DNA from: Anaerotruncus sp. G3(2012) | GTDB taxonomy: Bacteria > Bacillota > Clostridia > Oscillospirales > Ruminococcaceae | Assembly (NCBI RefSeq): GCF_000403395.2 | Contig: NZ_KE159657.1 | Span: forward strand, 710,147 to 774,146 | Length of the DNA: 64,000 nt | Direction: 5' to 3' | Shown: positions 39,937-49,113 of the stretch, one piece after another | Numbering within the stretch: position 1 is the first letter of the stretch | Layout of the letters: the number at the start of each line of letters is the position of its first letter | Notes under the pieces: model-generated | What the model was told of the DNA's origin: nothing | Databases searched by the model: none | The model's input: only the letters and a program-made list of their open reading frames with translations | Program-made: the position numbers and the translations under genes

Positions 39937-39966
39937 AACCGGCGGGAATCTCCTGCCGGTTTTTCC
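39937..39966 (+). terminator. Terminator of rpsU
   Basis: Eleven-base stem (39937-39947 with 39951-39961) followed by T-rich sequence. Confidence 0.85.
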
Positions 39967-39976
39967 TTTTCCATAG

Positions 39977-40005
39977 TTGTAAAAATCGGACATCTGTGCT
40001 ATAAT
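39977..40005 (+). promoter_or_regulatory. Sigma-A promoter for the yqeG-aroQ-peptidase chain
   Basis: TTGTAA (39977-39982), 17-base spacer, perfect TATAAT (40000-40005). Confidence 0.8.
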
Positions 40006-40006
40006 C

Positions 40007-40045
40007 GAAGCACTCGAGAGAAGGATCAGAGTGCTTCTTTTCAAG
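40007..40045 (+). repeat. Terminator-like hairpin at the transcript start; dispersed repeat
   Basis: GAAGCACTC (40007-40015) pairs with GAGTGCTTC (40029-40037), followed by TTTT. Bases 40022-40045 match 46141-46164 at 22 of 24 positions. The hairpin sits at the very start of the transcript, so its effect on the yqeG chain is unclear. 40046-40162 holds no gene I support. Confidence 0.55.
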
Positions 40046-40162
40046 CCCGTGGCGGGATCTTCGAAGAAGATTATTATAAGCAGCTTTGCTATGGAAATGC
40101 TGTGAAGCACTCGTTGAAGATTTATTCCGGGATACGCAAAACAGCACAATGGAGGGGCGCAT

Positions 40163-40660
40163 ATGTCGCTTTTTTACCCCTGTTACAGGTTCCGCCGGAT
40201 TTGGGAGATTGCTCCGGAATGGTTTACGGTGCACCAGATCTCGGTGGTTTTGCTTGATGTGGACAATACATTGACCACCCATGATAACCCCGAGGTCCCG
40301 GATGAGGCCCGGAGATGGATCGCACAGATGCAAAAGGCGGGAATCAAGCTGCTGATCCTCTCGAACAACCGCCCTGAACGGGTAGAGCCGTTCGCCAGAA
40401 AGTTGGGGCTGGGATGCATCGCAAACGCGGCAAAGCCATTGACGCGGGGCGTGCGGCGTGCAGGCGAGCGGCTGGGGGTCCAGAAGCGGGAAATGGCGTT
40501 GATTGGAGATCAGATTTTTACCGATATACTTTGCGGTAATCTGGCGGGGATCGTCTCGATTCTGGTTGAGCCAATGGAGTTGGAGCGGTTCCTGTTTTTT
40601 AAATTGAAACGCGCAGCCGAGCGAGTGGTTCTGCGCAGAGATCGGAGAAAAGAATTATGA
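40163..40660 (+). CDS. yqeG: YqeG-type HAD-IIIA phosphatase
   Basis: A 165-residue HAD-family hydrolase with motif I LLDVDNTLT (nucleophile and acid/base Asp), motif II LILSNN, a Lys in NAAKPLTRG, and motif IV LIGDQIFTDILCGN. This matches the YqeG/TIGR01668 family of Firmicutes, whose B. subtilis member lies upstream of yqeH and aroE; the substrate is uncertain. GGAGGGG precedes the ATG. Its stop overlaps the next start (ATGA), so the genes are translationally coupled. Confidence 0.9.
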   Translation: MSLFYPCYRFRRIWEIAPEWFTVHQISVVLLDVDNTLTTHDNPEVPDEARRWIAQMQKAGIKLLILSNNRPERVEPFARKLGLGCIANAAKPLTRGVRRAGERLGVQKREMALIGDQIFTDILCGNLAGIVSILVEPMELERFLFFKLKRAAERVVLRRDRRKEL

Positions 40661-41529
40661 ATTTGAAAACCAGGTTTGGCCCGGCAGGGAATGCGCAAAG
40701 CTTTTCTGAACTGGGCTATAAAAAAAATACACAGATCCCGGAATATCTGGGGAGATGGGGCTTGAATGCCTACGAATACCAGTGCGGACGGGGTGTTAAA
40801 ATTTCGGAGGCCGCTGCGAGAGCATTCGGGCAGGTTGCGGCGGAGCAGGACATTCAGCTCAGCCTGCACGCCCCCTACTATATCTCAATGTCGAGTGTCG
40901 ACCCTGAAAAGCGGGACAAGAGTGTTGACTATGTATTGCAGTCAGCGCGGGCGGTTGACGCACTGGGGGGTGACCGGGTGGTTATCCATACCGGCTCCTG
41001 TGGAAAAATCAGTCGGGAGCAGGCGCTTGAGCTGGCGATTGACACCACCAGAAAATGCATAGCGGCACTCGACGGGGAAGGGCTTTCCCACATCCATATG
41101 TGTCCGGAAACAATGGGCAAGGTCAACCAGCTTGGCACGCTGGAAGAGGTGCTCACGCTTTGCAGGCTCGATGAACGGATCCTGCCCTGTATTGACTTTG
41201 GGCACCTGAACGCCCGGACATTTGGCAGCCTGAACACGGCGGCGGCATTCGCTGAAATTTTTGAGAAGATGGAAAATGAAATCGGAATCGACCGGATGCG
41301 GATGTTCCATTCCCATTTCAGCAAGATTGCCTACACCATCCCAGGCGGTGAAAAATGCCATCTGACCTTTGCGGATACTGAATTCGGACCGGAGTTTGAA
41401 CCGGTTGCCGAACTGATCGTGAAGAAGGGCTGCACGCCGACGATTATCTGCGAATCCGCAGGAACACAGGCAGAGGATGCGGCTGCAATGAAGGAGCTTT
41501 ATCTGACAGCGGGGGGAAATATCACATGA
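40657..41529 (+). CDS. Endonuclease IV-like TIM-barrel protein
   Basis: The 290-residue product is an AP-endonuclease-2 type TIM barrel. Candidate metal ligands fall in the right order: LHAPY, VVIHTG, CPETMGK, CIDFGHLNAR, FHSHFSK and ICES. This resembles deoxyribonuclease IV (Nfo), which cuts at abasic sites, and Firmicutes relatives of unproven activity. It is coupled to yqeG upstream and aroQ downstream by 4-base overlaps. I lean to a DNA-repair nuclease but the shorter barrel and context leave a sugar isomerase-like role open. Confidence 0.82.
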   Translation: MNLKTRFGPAGNAQSFSELGYKKNTQIPEYLGRWGLNAYEYQCGRGVKISEAAARAFGQVAAEQDIQLSLHAPYYISMSSVDPEKRDKSVDYVLQSARAVDALGGDRVVIHTGSCGKISREQALELAIDTTRKCIAALDGEGLSHIHMCPETMGKVNQLGTLEEVLTLCRLDERILPCIDFGHLNARTFGSLNTAAAFAEIFEKMENEIGIDRMRMFHSHFSKIAYTIPGGEKCHLTFADTEFGPEFEPVAELIVKKGCTPTIICESAGTQAEDAAAMKELYLTAGGNIT

Positions 41530-41957
41530 AAAAGATACTGCTGATGCATGGACCCAACATCAATCTGGTGGGGGAGCGGGAACCGGGAATTTATGGTTCC
41601 GAGAGCTTTGATTCGATCAATCAGGAGACGGTCGCATATGCAAACCGTCTGGGGATGGAATGTGATGTGTTCCAATCGAACAGCGAAGGGGCGTTGATCG
41701 ACCGTCTGCATGCGGCGCGGGGCGTTTACGACGGGGTGATCCTCAATGCAGGCGCTTATACCCATTACAGCATCGCGATCCGAGACGCAATCGCGGCCAT
41801 CCGTATTCCGGTGATCGAAGTCCACCTGTCAAACGTTCATGCGCGGGAGGAATTCCGGCATGTTTCGGTGATCGCGCCGGTCTGCAAGGGCGGTATCTTT
41901 GGGTTTGGAAAGGGAAGCTACCTGCTGGCAGTCGATGCACTGTCGCGGATCGAATGA
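41526..41957 (+). CDS. aroQ: 3-dehydroquinate dehydratase, type II
   Basis: This enzyme converts 3-dehydroquinate to 3-dehydroshikimate in the shikimate pathway. The 143-residue product carries GPNIN (residues 9-13), the catalytic Tyr region GIYGS, SNSEGALID, NAGAYTHYSIAIRDAI and EVHLSNVHAREEFRH, all diagnostic for type II. It overlaps the upstream gene (ATGA). The following M24 peptidase and efp continue an arrangement common in Firmicutes. Confidence 0.96.
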   Translation: MKKILLMHGPNINLVGEREPGIYGSESFDSINQETVAYANRLGMECDVFQSNSEGALIDRLHAARGVYDGVILNAGAYTHYSIAIRDAIAAIRIPVIEVHLSNVHAREEFRHVSVIAPVCKGGIFGFGKGSYLLAVDALSRIE

Positions 41958-41972
41958 GGAGGGAATATCCAG

Positions 41973-43049
41973 ATGGAAGACAGGCTACAGAGGCTTGCGC
42001 AGCAGCTGCCGGATGATATCGATGCAATGCTGATCTGCGAAGCGGTCAACCGGCAGTATTTCACCGGGCTGCGTTCGTCAGCGGGTACCCTGCTGGTTTT
42101 CAAACAGGCGCCAGCGGTCTTTTTGATTGATTCGCGTTATTACGAGCGTGCAAAAAAAGACATCCATGGATGCGAGGTCGTTTTGCAGGGGAAACTGTTT
42201 GAGCAGGTCAGCGAATGGTTCCAGAGACATGGCGTCCGGACGGCGGCGGTCGAAGGGGATTATCTGAACCTTTCTCAATACGCCCGATTCAAAGAAGGCC
42301 TCCCCAAGGTTTCTCTGGTTTCGAAGCCGGAGATTGACTCGGCGATCCGGCGGATGCGGATGATTAAATCGCCGGAGGAAATCGCTTCGGTCAGAGCGGC
42401 CCAGAAGATTACCGATGATGCATTTTCCCACATCTGCGGTTATATTAAGGAAGGCCGAACCGAGCGTGAGATCGCCGGCGAGCTGCTGGATTTCTGTTAC
42501 CGGCATGGTTCCGAGCGCCCTTCCTTTGATTACATCGTGGTTTCTGGAAAAAATTCCTCCATGCCTCACGGAGTGCCGGGGGAAAAACCGGTAGAGCGAG
42601 GAGATTTTATCACGATGGATTTCGGCTGCATGATCGACGGCTACTGCTCGGATATGACCCGGACTGTCGCAGTAGGTGCGCTTTCGGATGAGCAGCACCG
42701 GGTTTATCAAACAGTGCTGGATGCCCAGCTTGCGGGGATCGCAGCGGTGCGCGCGGGAGTCTCCTGTAAGACTGTCGATGCGGCTGCGCGGGACCTGATT
42801 ACAGCGGCCGGATATGGGGAGGCATTCGGACATGGGACCGGGCATTCTCTGGGAATTGAGATCCATGAGCCGCCAGCTTTTTCAAAGTCTGACGAAACAA
42901 TCTGCGAGGCAGGCATGGTGCTTTCGGTGGAACCTGGCATCTATCTGGAGGGGAAGTTTGGTGTGCGGATTGAGGACCTCGTCCATATTACGGCGGATGG
43001 ATGCGAGAATTTGACCGCATCCGAAAAAAAGCTGCTGGTCCTCCCATAA
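41973..43049 (+). CDS. M24 family Xaa-Pro aminopeptidase
   Basis: A 358-residue cytoplasmic metallopeptidase removing N-terminal residues before proline. An N-terminal creatinase-like domain (about 1-125) is followed by the pita-bread catalytic domain. The metal ligands are visible: MDFGCMIDGYCSDMTRT (two Asp), GHGTGHSLGIEIHE (His), SVEPGIYLEG (Glu) and VRIEDLV (Glu). GAGGAGGGA lies before the ATG, and the gene follows aroQ after 15 bases. Confidence 0.93.
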   Translation: MEDRLQRLAQQLPDDIDAMLICEAVNRQYFTGLRSSAGTLLVFKQAPAVFLIDSRYYERAKKDIHGCEVVLQGKLFEQVSEWFQRHGVRTAAVEGDYLNLSQYARFKEGLPKVSLVSKPEIDSAIRRMRMIKSPEEIASVRAAQKITDDAFSHICGYIKEGRTEREIAGELLDFCYRHGSERPSFDYIVVSGKNSSMPHGVPGEKPVERGDFITMDFGCMIDGYCSDMTRTVAVGALSDEQHRVYQTVLDAQLAGIAAVRAGVSCKTVDAAARDLITAAGYGEAFGHGTGHSLGIEIHEPPAFSKSDETICEAGMVLSVEPGIYLEGKFGVRIEDLVHITADGCENLTASEKKLLVLP

Positions 43050-43176
43050 TAGCCATCCGTTGAGGCGAGTACAGGCAATAGCCCGCATCAGGTTTGCGAC
43101 ATCTTCTCAACATCCTGAAACTGTAAGATTTTGTATGGATATACAGAATAAATTATCAGATTCCCCGCAAAAGGGC

Positions 43177-43205
43177 TTGCAATATTTGTGATTTTGCTAT
43201 AAAAT
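43177..43205 (+). promoter_or_regulatory. Promoter for efp
   Basis: TTGCAA (43177-43182), 17-base spacer, TAAAAT (43200-43205). So efp can be transcribed independently of the aroQ chain. Confidence 0.7.
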
Positions 43206-43290
43206 TAGAGTGTTAATCATTGATACAGCGTTGCCCTGCCTGGAATCGGGGAACATCAAGGATTGTATCATAACTTTTGGAGGTAACAAT

Positions 43291-43848
43291 ATGATTTCTG
43301 CCGGCGATTTTAGGAATGGCGTGACCTTTGAGATGGATGGAAATGTTGTCCAGATCATCGAGTTCCAGCATGTGAAGCCTGGAAAGGGCGCAGCGTTTGT
43401 CAGAACCAAGATCAGGAATGTCATTTCTGGTGCGGTGACTGAGAAAACCTTCAGCCCGACCGAAAAATTTCCGACTGCGTTTGTCGAGAGAAAGGACATG
43501 CAGTACCTGTATCAGGACGGCGATCTCTATTATTTTATGGATAATGAGACCTATGAGAACATCCCGATTTCCGCAGATACCCTTGGGGACAATTTCAAGT
43601 TTGTCAAGGAAAATATGGACTGCAAGGTTCTTTCCTACAAGGGGAATGTATTCGGTGTGGAGCCCCCGTTCTTTGTAGAGCTGGAGGTCGTTGAGACCGA
43701 TCCCGGCTTTAAAGGCGATACCGCGACCAATGCTACCAAGCCCGCAAAGCTCGAGACAGGCGCTGAGATCAAGGTTCCGCTGTTTATCGAGGAAGGGGAT
43801 CACATCAAAGTGGATACCCGTACCGGTGAATATATGGAGCGCGCATAA
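43291..43848 (+). CDS. efp: Elongation factor P
   Basis: EF-P relieves ribosome stalling at polyproline stretches. The 185-residue product starts at 43291 (GGAGG upstream) with [10 protein letters not shown]. It has the three OB-like domains and the tip loop KPGKGAAF, with a Lys at the position that is modified in some bacteria. No modification enzyme gene is nearby. The longer frame from 43210 has no ribosome site. Confidence 0.97.
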   Translation: MISAGDFRNGVTFEMDGNVVQIIEFQHVKPGKGAAFVRTKIRNVISGAVTEKTFSPTEKFPTAFVERKDMQYLYQDGDLYYFMDNETYENIPISADTLGDNFKFVKENMDCKVLSYKGNVFGVEPPFFVELEVVETDPGFKGDTATNATKPAKLETGAEIKVPLFIEEGDHIKVDTRTGEYMERA

Positions 43849-43901
43849 TTACAGATTTTTTCGATTATTGTGATATTTTATAAAAAAGGGAGGTAACTGC
43901 T

Positions 43902-44339
43902 ATGACAATTACCGAAAGAGCTGCTTATATCAAGGGACTGGCCGAGGGGCTGGGCATTGATGATTCGACCAAAGAAGGGAAGATTATCAATGCGCTGATT
44001 GGTGCGATAGATGATATGTCCCTTACCATTTCCGACCTGGAGTCTCAGATTGATGAGCTGAGTGAGCAGGTGGAAACGATCGACGAGGATCTGGGGAGCC
44101 TGGAAGAGGATTTCTATGACCTCGATGATGAGTGTGGCTGCGGCTGTGAGGACGATGAGGATGACGATTATCTGGACGGCGACCTCTACGAAGTCTGCTG
44201 CCCGACCTGCGGGGACACTGTCTGCATCGACTCCGACATGCTGGAAGAGGGGCAGACTACCTGCCCGAACTGCGGTGAACTGCTCGAGTTCGATCTGGAA
44301 GAGGACTGCGGGGACGATCATTGCGATTGCGATAAATAA
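43902..44339 (+). CDS. CD1247-type acidic zinc-ribbon protein
   Basis: A 145-residue, very acidic protein. The N-terminal segment (about 1-62: RAAYIKGLAEGLGID, IIDEDLGSLEEDFYDLD) matches the CD1247 N-terminal domain of Clostridia. A linker with CGCGC and a run of Asp/Glu leads to a C-terminal zinc ribbon (CPTCG near 102-106, CPNCG near 123-127). Function unknown; the combination suggests an RNA-polymerase or ribosome associated factor only by analogy. GGGAGGT precedes the ATG. Confidence 0.82.
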   Translation: MTITERAAYIKGLAEGLGIDDSTKEGKIINALIGAIDDMSLTISDLESQIDELSEQVETIDEDLGSLEEDFYDLDDECGCGCEDDEDDDYLDGDLYEVCCPTCGDTVCIDSDMLEEGQTTCPNCGELLEFDLEEDCGDDHCDCDK

Positions 44340-44362
44340 GCTGTTCGGCTTGTATCTTAGGG

Positions 44363-44392
44363 AAACACCCCGCTTGCCCGCGGGGTGTTTTC
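44363..44392 (+). terminator. Rho-independent terminator
   Basis: AAACACCCCGC (44363-44373) pairs with GCGGGGTGTTT (44380-44390). Confidence 0.88.
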
Positions 44393-44434
44393 GTGAGGGC
44401 AGGCTGGGAAAAAGTAGTTGAATGAGGGGACGGA

Positions 44435-45481
44435 ATGGTAAAAAAGAAATGGGTTGCACTCCTGATCTCTGCTTTGGGGATCGCCCTGGTGCTTGGAGCG
44501 CTGGAACGGGCGTCTGCAAACCGTCTGGTAACAGGAACCTCATTCGTGATGGACACTGTCGTGCAATATAGTTTCTATGGGAAGCATGCGCAAGAGGCAA
44601 GAGATATGGTTGCGCAGGAGCTTTCCTCGATTGAATCCCGGATGTCGATGCATTTGGAGGATTCAGAGATCAGCGAGTTGAACCGGAATGCGGGGAAAAA
44701 CGCAGTCCAGCTTTCGGAAGATACATATGAATTGCTTTCCCGCAGCGTTGCATATGCGGAACAAACAAGCGGCATTTTTGATGTGACCATCGCGCCGCTC
44801 GCTTCTGCATGGGGGATTACCTCCGATCATCCGCAGGTTCCGGAGCAGAGCCGGATTGATGCACTGCTCGCGTTGGTGGGCTATCAGGACGTTCAGCTCG
44901 ATCCAGATTCTGCATCTGCCCGTCTTGCCCGGGAAGGGCAGGCGGTGGATGTTGGGGGGATCGCCAAAGGGTATGCCTGCGATGTTGCCAGAAGAATCGC
45001 ACAGGAATGCGGTGTCAAGTCCGGGTATCTGTCGATCGGGGGGAACATCATGGTGATCGGGGAAAAGCCGGACAAAACCCCCTTTAAATTTGGCATCCGT
45101 GACCCGAGAGGCACGCCCAACCAATATTTTGGGGTTGTCACGATCCCGGATCTTACGATCGCTACGTCAGGAGATTACGAACGCTTTTTTGAGCAGGGTG
45201 GGGTTCGTTACCACCACATCCTTGACCCGAGAACCGGTTATCCTGCCCAGGAGGGGCTGATGTCGGTTTCGGTAATCTCTCCGGACGGTGCGTACGCCGA
45301 TTTTATGTCAACCTGGCTGTTCATCATGGGGCGTGAATTTGTGGTTGAGAATCTGAATAACTTTGATTGTGGCCTGGTGGCGGTTGATCTGGAAAACCGG
45401 GTTTATGTTTCGGAAAATCTGAAAGACAGATTTTTTCCGGCAGATCAGACTGGTGTCTACCAGTTCGAGGGGACGCCATGA
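44435..45481 (+). CDS. apbE: FAD:protein FMN transferase ApbE
   Basis: ApbE covalently attaches FMN to threonines of exported or membrane flavoproteins; in Rnf these are RnfD and RnfG, encoded just downstream. The 348-residue product has an N-terminal membrane/signal segment (about 5-24), then the ApbE fold with FVMDTVV, VDVGGIAKGYACD, a SGDYER motif, and the Mg-binding HHILDPRTGYPA plus GAYADFMSTWLFIMG. It is coupled by a 4-base overlap to the next gene, and rnfC follows 230 bases after that. Confidence 0.94.
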   Translation: MVKKKWVALLISALGIALVLGALERASANRLVTGTSFVMDTVVQYSFYGKHAQEARDMVAQELSSIESRMSMHLEDSEISELNRNAGKNAVQLSEDTYELLSRSVAYAEQTSGIFDVTIAPLASAWGITSDHPQVPEQSRIDALLALVGYQDVQLDPDSASARLAREGQAVDVGGIAKGYACDVARRIAQECGVKSGYLSIGGNIMVIGEKPDKTPFKFGIRDPRGTPNQYFGVVTIPDLTIATSGDYERFFEQGGVRYHHILDPRTGYPAQEGLMSVSVISPDGAYADFMSTWLFIMGREFVVENLNNFDCGLVAVDLENRVYVSENLKDRFFPADQTGVYQFEGTP

Positions 45482-45981
45482 GATACAAAGCGGCAAGACC
45501 TGCGCTTCTGGGGCTTCTGTTCGCACTTTCGGTTGTGCTTAACCTTGTAGAAGCCGGATTTTCCGGACTGGTCCCAATTCCGGGGATCAAGCTGGGGCTT
45601 TCCAATGTCGTAACCATGTATTGCCTGTTCTGTATGGGTAAGCGGGAAGCCTTTCTATTGGCGGGGCTGAAGGCGTTTTTTGTCCTCCTGACCCGCGGAC
45701 TGGTTGGTGCGTGTCTGAGCCTTTCCGGGGGGCTGCTTTCGGTGGCGATGATGCTGCTGCTGAAAAAGCTGGGCCGCAACAGATTGAGCCATACCTTTTT
45801 GAGCATTTCCGGAGGGGTGTCCCACAATGTCGGGCAGATTTCTGTGGCAGCTCTGATCCTTGAAAGCAGCGCGGTGTTTTATTACCTGCCGGTTTTGATG
45901 ATCTCCGGAGTGGGGATGGGGCTGTTGACCGGCATACTCTTGCGGCAGCTCCTGCCGTATCTGAACAGAATCTTTTTTTGA
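45478..45981 (+). CDS. Gx transporter family membrane protein (heptaprenyl diphosphate synthase component I-like)
   Basis: The 167-residue protein has about five membrane helices and the signature GLVPIPGIKLGLSN followed by a hydrophobic core with AFLLAGLKAFFVLLTRG. This family is annotated both as Gx transporter and as heptaprenyl diphosphate synthase component I, and resembles ECF-type S components. It very often sits between apbE and rnf genes, so a part in flavin or quinone supply to Rnf is a fair inference. It starts at an ATG overlapping the apbE stop. Confidence 0.85.
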   Translation: MRYKAARPALLGLLFALSVVLNLVEAGFSGLVPIPGIKLGLSNVVTMYCLFCMGKREAFLLAGLKAFFVLLTRGLVGACLSLSGGLLSVAMMLLLKKLGRNRLSHTFLSISGGVSHNVGQISVAALILESSAVFYYLPVLMISGVGMGLLTGILLRQLLPYLNRIFF

Positions 45982-46000
45982 TGTTCCAGCGTCAGAATTG

Positions 46001-46164
46001 TGATATAGTCAACATACTGAAAGAGAAGAGCTTGTTTTTAAGCGGCAGGCAGAAGCACGCAGGGCGTGTTGGATGATTCTGTAATCTGAACAGGGCTGCT
46101 GTCAGCAGCCGCCTGCGGCAGTCTCGCCGCAGGCTTGAAAAGAATCAGAATGCTTCTTTTCAAG
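46001..46164. repeat. Structured intergenic stretch before rnfC
   Basis: It opens with TGATATAGTCAACA (46001-46014), a 14-mer also found inverted at 57881-57894. GC-rich hairpins follow (GGCTGCTGTCAGCAGCC near 46093-46110 and GCCTGCGGC/GCCGCAGGC near 46111-46134). It ends in a hairpin with CAGAATG in the loop (46134-46143 with 46155-46164). It could be the rnf leader, a mobile repeat, or both. Confidence 0.5.
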
Positions 46165-46211
46165 TGCTTCAATGATAATTTGCAATGTAAATCTCAAGGA
46201 GGAAAAGGGAA

Positions 46212-47525
46212 ATGAGTTTTTTGCAAAAAACCATGAAGGGTGCGAAAATCGGACACTTCAAAAACACGGAAAACAGCCCTAGTGTCGTGATGCCGATCCC
46301 GCAGGAAGTCTGCATTTCGATGTCACAGCACATGGGACCGCCGTGTAAGCCGGTCGTCGCAAAGGGGGATACCGTAAAGGTCGGGACCCTGGTTGGCGAC
46401 AGTGATGCGTTCCTTTCCGCACCGATCCATTCGAGCGTTTCGGGCACCGTCAAGGAGATCAGCGAGATCGTGGTCGCCAACGGGTCGAAATGCCAGGTCG
46501 TCGTCATTGCGGCTGACGGCGAGCAGACAGTGGATGAAAATGTGAAGCCGCCTGTTGTGGAAACCCACGCGGATTTTGTCAAGGCGATCAAGAATTCCGG
46601 TCTGGTGGGGCTTGGCGGCGCAGGTTTTCCGACCCACATCAAGATGAACCCCAAAAATCTGGATGCGGTCGATACACTGGTCATCAACGCGGCGGAGTGC
46701 GAACCCTACATTACTTCCGACTATCGCACGATGCTTGAGCGTACGCAGGATATTCTGGACGGAATTGCGGCAATCAAAAAGTTCATCGGGATCAAACAGG
46801 TGAAGATCGGCATTGAAAACAACAAACCGAAGGCGATCGAACTGCTCAAAAAAGAGACTGCGAACGATCCCAGCGTCGAAGTTTGCAGTCTGCCATCCCT
46901 CTATCCGAAGGGGGCCGAGAAAGTCACGATCTTCGAGACGACCGGGCGGGTGGTCAAAGAGGGGATGCTGCCTGCGGATGCCGGCGTCATCTTGGATAAT
47001 GTGACTTCGGTCGCGTTTATCGGGCAGTACCTGCGCACAGGGATGCCGCTGGTCACCAAATGCCTGACTGTCGATGGGGATGCGATCGCCGAGCCGAAGA
47101 ATGTGGTTGTCCCGATCGGTACCCGCTATGCGGATGTTATCGCTTTCTGCGGCGGTTATAAAAAGCCTGCCAAAAAGCTGATTATGGGTGGTCCGATGAT
47201 GGGCATTCTCGTTTACAGCGACAGCTATCCGGTACTCAAAAACAACAATGCTCTGCTCGCATTCAGCTCGGAGCGCGCGATTATCGAGCCGGAAAGCCCC
47301 TGCATCCGCTGCGGGCGCTGCATGAACACCTGCCCCTACCAGCTCCAGCCGCGTCAGATAGAACTTGCCGCCCAAAACGACAATATCGAAATGCTGAACC
47401 GGCTGAAGGTCATGCTCTGCATGGAATGCGGTTGTTGTTCGTATGTCTGCCCCGCCAAACGGAACCTGACCTTCTCAAACAAACTGGCAAAACAGAAGGT
47501 TCGTGCGGCTTCGGCGAAAAAATAA
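46212..47525 (+). CDS. rnfC: Rnf complex subunit RnfC
   Basis: RnfC is the soluble NADH/FMN-binding subunit of the ferredoxin:NAD+ oxidoreductase that pumps Na+ or H+. The 437-residue product has the SLBB-like and NADH/FMN-binding parts (GLGGAGFPTHIKM, INAAECEPYITSD) and two C-terminal [4Fe-4S] motifs, CIRCGRCMNTCP and CMECGCCSYVCP. AAGGAGG precedes the ATG. It is the first of six consecutive rnf genes in the order C-D-G-E-A-B. Confidence 0.96.
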   Translation: MSFLQKTMKGAKIGHFKNTENSPSVVMPIPQEVCISMSQHMGPPCKPVVAKGDTVKVGTLVGDSDAFLSAPIHSSVSGTVKEISEIVVANGSKCQVVVIAADGEQTVDENVKPPVVETHADFVKAIKNSGLVGLGGAGFPTHIKMNPKNLDAVDTLVINAAECEPYITSDYRTMLERTQDILDGIAAIKKFIGIKQVKIGIENNKPKAIELLKKETANDPSVEVCSLPSLYPKGAEKVTIFETTGRVVKEGMLPADAGVILDNVTSVAFIGQYLRTGMPLVTKCLTVDGDAIAEPKNVVVPIGTRYADVIAFCGGYKKPAKKLIMGGPMMGILVYSDSYPVLKNNNALLAFSSERAIIEPESPCIRCGRCMNTCPYQLQPRQIELAAQNDNIEMLNRLKVMLCMECGCCSYVCPAKRNLTFSNKLAKQKVRAASAKK

Positions 47526-47541
47526 GATAGGAGGGCTTATT

Positions 47542-48576
47542 TTGGCTACAAACACTGAAAATCAGGTGGTACAGACGGAATCGGCGGTCAGCTCCAAGCT
47601 GATGATGACCCCGTCCCCACATGTCAAAGATTCGATCAATACCCAGAAGGTCATGCTCACAGTGGCAATCGCCCTGCTTCCGTCCCTTCTGGCAGCGCTC
47701 TATTATTTCAGCTTTCCTGCACTCGTACTGGTGGCAACCTGTGTGATTTCCTGTGTGGTTTTTGAGCAGCTTTTCTGTATGGTGACCAAAACCCAGAGCA
47801 GTATCCATGATTGCAGCGCAGTTGTCACCGGCATGATCCTTGGATTTAATGTCCCGGTTACGCTTCCGCTCTGGATGGCCATTGTCGGTTCGTTTATTGC
47901 GATCGTTGTGGTAAAATGCCTGTTCGGCGGCATCGGCTGCAACTTCGCAAACCCGGCGGCGACCGCCCGTATCTTCCTGCTGGTTTCGTTCGCAACCGCA
48001 ATGACCAACTGGGTTGCGCCCCTGCATGGCGTTGCGGATACCGTTGCAAGTGCTACCCCCGGTCGTGCGATGTGCAATGTCATGGGTGTTGATTACCTTG
48101 CAGCGGCGACCCCGCTTAGCAGCCATGTTGTCGAAAAACCCGGATTTATGCAGCTTCTGCTCGGGCAGCATGGTGGTTCGCTGGGTGAGACCTGCGCGAT
48201 CGCGCTTATCATCGGCGGTGCATTCCTGCTCTGGCGCGGCATTATCACCTGGCATATCCCGGTTTCGGTGATCGGCAGCGTCTTTGTATTTGCGCTTCTC
48301 TTTGGACAGGATCCGATCTTCTCAATCCTCACCGGCGGTGTTATGATCGGTGCATTCTTCATGGCGACCGATTATTCGACCAGCCCGGTCACTCCGAAAG
48401 GCCAGATTATTTTTGGTATCGGTATCGGCTTCATCACGATGGTGATCCGCACATTCTGTTCCTATCCGGAAGGAATGTCCTTTGCGATCCTTCTGATGAA
48501 CATTCTGACTCCGCACATCGACAGCCTCACGATGACCAAACCGTTTGGCGCTGTCTTTGCAGAGAAAAACAAATAA
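47542..48576 (+). CDS. rnfD: Rnf complex subunit RnfD
   Basis: RnfD is an integral membrane subunit carrying covalent FMN. The 344-residue protein has about eight to ten membrane helices. The flavinylation site is in ADTVASATPGRAM near residues 166-178, where the Thr of SATP is the attachment residue. I choose the TTG at 47542 because AGGAGGG lies seven bases upstream; the longer frame from 47503 would overlap rnfC without a ribosome site. Cys residues in the half-membrane FGGIGCNFANP region and elsewhere may ligate the intramembrane cluster with RnfA/E. Confidence 0.94.
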   Translation: MATNTENQVVQTESAVSSKLMMTPSPHVKDSINTQKVMLTVAIALLPSLLAALYYFSFPALVLVATCVISCVVFEQLFCMVTKTQSSIHDCSAVVTGMILGFNVPVTLPLWMAIVGSFIAIVVVKCLFGGIGCNFANPAATARIFLLVSFATAMTNWVAPLHGVADTVASATPGRAMCNVMGVDYLAAATPLSSHVVEKPGFMQLLLGQHGGSLGETCAIALIIGGAFLLWRGIITWHIPVSVIGSVFVFALLFGQDPIFSILTGGVMIGAFFMATDYSTSPVTPKGQIIFGIGIGFITMVIRTFCSYPEGMSFAILLMNILTPHIDSLTMTKPFGAVFAEKNK

Positions 48577-48593
48577 GGGGAGGCGTGCGATTT

Positions 48594-49100
48594 ATGAATA
48601 TGACAAAACCTGTAATTGTTCTGACGGTTATCTGTATTGTCTGCTCGGCGCTGCTCGGCGCAACCTATACCGCGACAGCTCCTCTGATTGCGGCTTCTGA
48701 AAAAGCAGCTTCGGATGCGGCGATGATCGAGGTGCTGCCGGGTGCGGCATCGTTTACCGAGATTCCGGTTGAACTGGAAGGCGTGCTTACTGTGGCCAAG
48801 GACGACAGTGGGCTTGGTTATGCATTTAAAGTGCAGGACAAGGGGTTTGGCGGTGCATATACGATTATGGTCGGCATCAGCTCTGACGGAAAGGTCACGG
48901 GCGCAAAGCTGCTTGACAACAGTGAAACCCCGGGACTTGGTTCCAAAACCGGTTCGGCGGATTTCATCCAGCGGTTTGTTGGGGTGGAATCCAGCGGTGT
49001 TGAGGGCGTACAGGCGATTACCGGCGCAACCATCTCGTCCAATGCATTTAAAAGATGCGTACAGACTGCTTATACCGCGTTCGACAGCGTAAACGCGTAG
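48594..49100 (+). CDS. rnfG: Rnf complex subunit RnfG
   Basis: The 168-residue subunit has one N-terminal membrane helix (about residues 5-27) and an exported FMN-binding domain. The covalent flavin motif is TGATISS near residue 150 (Thr of GAT). The ATG at 48594 with GGGGAGG upstream is preferred to a GTG at 48585 that overlaps the ribosome site. The preceding rnfD ends 17 bases earlier. Confidence 0.94.
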   Translation: MNMTKPVIVLTVICIVCSALLGATYTATAPLIAASEKAASDAAMIEVLPGAASFTEIPVELEGVLTVAKDDSGLGYAFKVQDKGFGGAYTIMVGISSDGKVTGAKLLDNSETPGLGSKTGSADFIQRFVGVESSGVEGVQAITGATISSNAFKRCVQTAYTAFDSVNA

Positions 49101-49113
49101 GGGAGGGTGTATA

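Noticed and set aside
46001-46211. FMN riboswitch before rnfC
   Set aside because: A flavin link is tempting, but the stretch lacks the conserved FMN-element blocks and the hairpins look like repeats.
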